Shown: one piece after another, positions 63,524 to 64,000 of the stretch | Position numbering within the stretch: the stretch's first letter is position 1 | How the letters are laid out: every line of letters begins with the position of its first letter | Assembly (NCBI GenBank): GCA_963724705.1 | Contig: CAVRVS010000004.1 | Span: forward strand, 248,001 to 312,000 | Length of the DNA stretch: 64,000 nucleotides | Direction of reading: 5' to 3' | Source: DASQPR01 sp963724705 | Lineage (GTDB): Bacteria > Actinomycetota > Actinomycetes > Mycobacteriales > Micromonosporaceae | Notes under the pieces: model-generated | What the model was told of the DNA's origin: nothing | What the model saw: the letters and a program-made list of their open reading frames with translations, nothing else | Databases searched by the model: none | Program-made: the position numbers and the translations under genes

Positions 63524-64000
63524 ATGACAGCCACGGACACGCGTCACGACGCACTGGGCGACGCCACGCTGGGCGAACTCGCCGAGGCACTACGAGGCGA
63601 ACTGGTCCGGCCGGGGGACCCGGCCTACGACGACGCGCGCTCGATCTGGAACGCGCGCCCACGACAAGAAGCCGGCGCTGATCGTTCGCTGCCGGGGCGT
63701 GGCCGACGTTCTGCGCGGAGTGGAGTTCGCCCGAAGCCAGGGTCTGCCCCTCGCCGTACGCGGCGGCGGGCACAGCATCCCCGGCTTCTCGACCAACGAC
63801 CACGGCCTCGTGCTCGATCTGTCACCGATGAACGCGGTCCGGGTCGACCCGAACCGTCGCCGGATCGTGGCGCAGGGCGGAGCCCTGTGGCAGGACGTCG
63901 ACGCCGAGGCCCAGGCATTCGGGCTCGCGCTCACCGGCGGCCTCGTCTCCACAACCGGCATCGCGGGCTTCACCCTCGGCGGCGGGATCGGCTGGCTCGT
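63524..64000 (+). CDS. FAD-linked oxidase (BBE-type), partial, frameshifted
   Basis: ATG 63524 with GAGGAG at 63513-63518. N-terminal GELVRPGDPAYDDARSIWN, then a frame change near 63655. It continues KKPALIVRCRGVADVLRGVE, LAVRGGGHSIPGFSTNDHGL (the G-G-G-H-S that binds FAD), NRRRIVAQGGALWQDVDAEA and GFTLGGGIGWL at the window end. FAD_binding_4 proteins of this type oxidise alcohols or form C-C/C-N bonds, often inside natural-product clusters. It lies close after the AfsR-type regulator on the same strand. A fragment of a related gene occurs at 39152-39395. Confidence 0.82.
   Translation, partial: MTATDTRHDALGDATLGELAEALRGELVRPGDPAYDDARSIWNARPRQEAGADRSLPGRGRRSARSGVRPKPGSAPRRTRRRAQHPRLLDQRPRPRARSVTDERGPGRPEPSPDRGAGRSPVAGRRRRGPGIRARAHRRPRLHNRHRGLHPRRRDRLAR

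Overview
The window is high-GC DNA with mostly GTG/ATG starts, purine-rich ribosome sites, 1-4 base gene overlaps and long hairpin terminators. The gene families are those of a high-GC Gram-positive: a complete mce lipid-import operon, a SigD/RsdA pair, a serine/threonine kinase with an outer sensor-like part, an AfsR/SARP regulator, DUF1906, and several secreted hydrolases. I infer a soil-type, mycelial or saprotrophic actinobacterium; the genus cannot be read from this sequence. No rRNA, intact tRNA, CRISPR array or replication origin was seen.

Layout. 0-5.5 kb: the end of one ABC exporter, then a minus-strand operon of ABC exporter plus histidine kinase/response regulator. 5.5-10.4 kb: a decayed patch (SDR remnant, tRNA-like sequence), a PAP2 phosphatase, a small membrane protein, a DUF1906 glycosidase-like protein and a frameshifted HTH regulator. 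10.4-20.8 kb: a very large secreted subtilase, a tandem pair of related lipoproteins of unknown family, an SDR and a secreted GH3 beta-glucosidase. 21-26 kb: accessory ground with small unknown genes, a quinone-oxidoreductase-like protein, an orphan Imm-5-like immunity protein, the 3' half of a tRNA-Val (likely integration scar) and the severed 3' end of an S53 peptidase. 26-37 kb: one long minus-strand mce operon (ATPase, two YrbE permeases, MceA-F, two Mce-associated membrane proteins). 37.3-38.7 kb: SigD-like ECF sigma and its RsdA-like anti-sigma, divergent from mce. 38.8-45 kb: gene fragments, an STK, a kinase/APH chimera, a PPOX protein and a BrkB/YihY membrane protein. 45.9-50.3 kb: an HATPase protein, a secreted trypsin, a winged-helix-like protein, and a second ECF sigma with its probable membrane regulator. 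51-56.5 kb: a secreted sedolisin (S53) and a two-gene GH9-GH18 operon with a recognisable promoter. 56.7-64 kb: VOC protein, truncated haemoglobin, epoxide-hydrolase-like enzyme, NTF2-like protein, a large AfsR-type regulator, and the start of an FAD-linked oxidase.

How the parts fit. Three secreted peptidases (S8, S1, S53) and three secreted glycosidases (GH3, GH9, GH18) point to breakdown of plant and microbial polymers. The mce system would import lipids or sterols, possibly under the divergent sigma. Around this core are many truncated genes and chimeras, which suggests repeated insertion and deletion between the conserved blocks.

Caution on the sequence. Many otherwise intact large genes (subtilase, all mce structural genes except mceF, both yrbE genes, the mce ATPase, the AfsR-type regulator, the FAD oxidase) contain single-base frameshifts, some in compensating pairs only a few dozen bases apart. 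This is more typical of uncorrected read indels than of gene decay. I have annotated these as whole genes and placed each break approximately.
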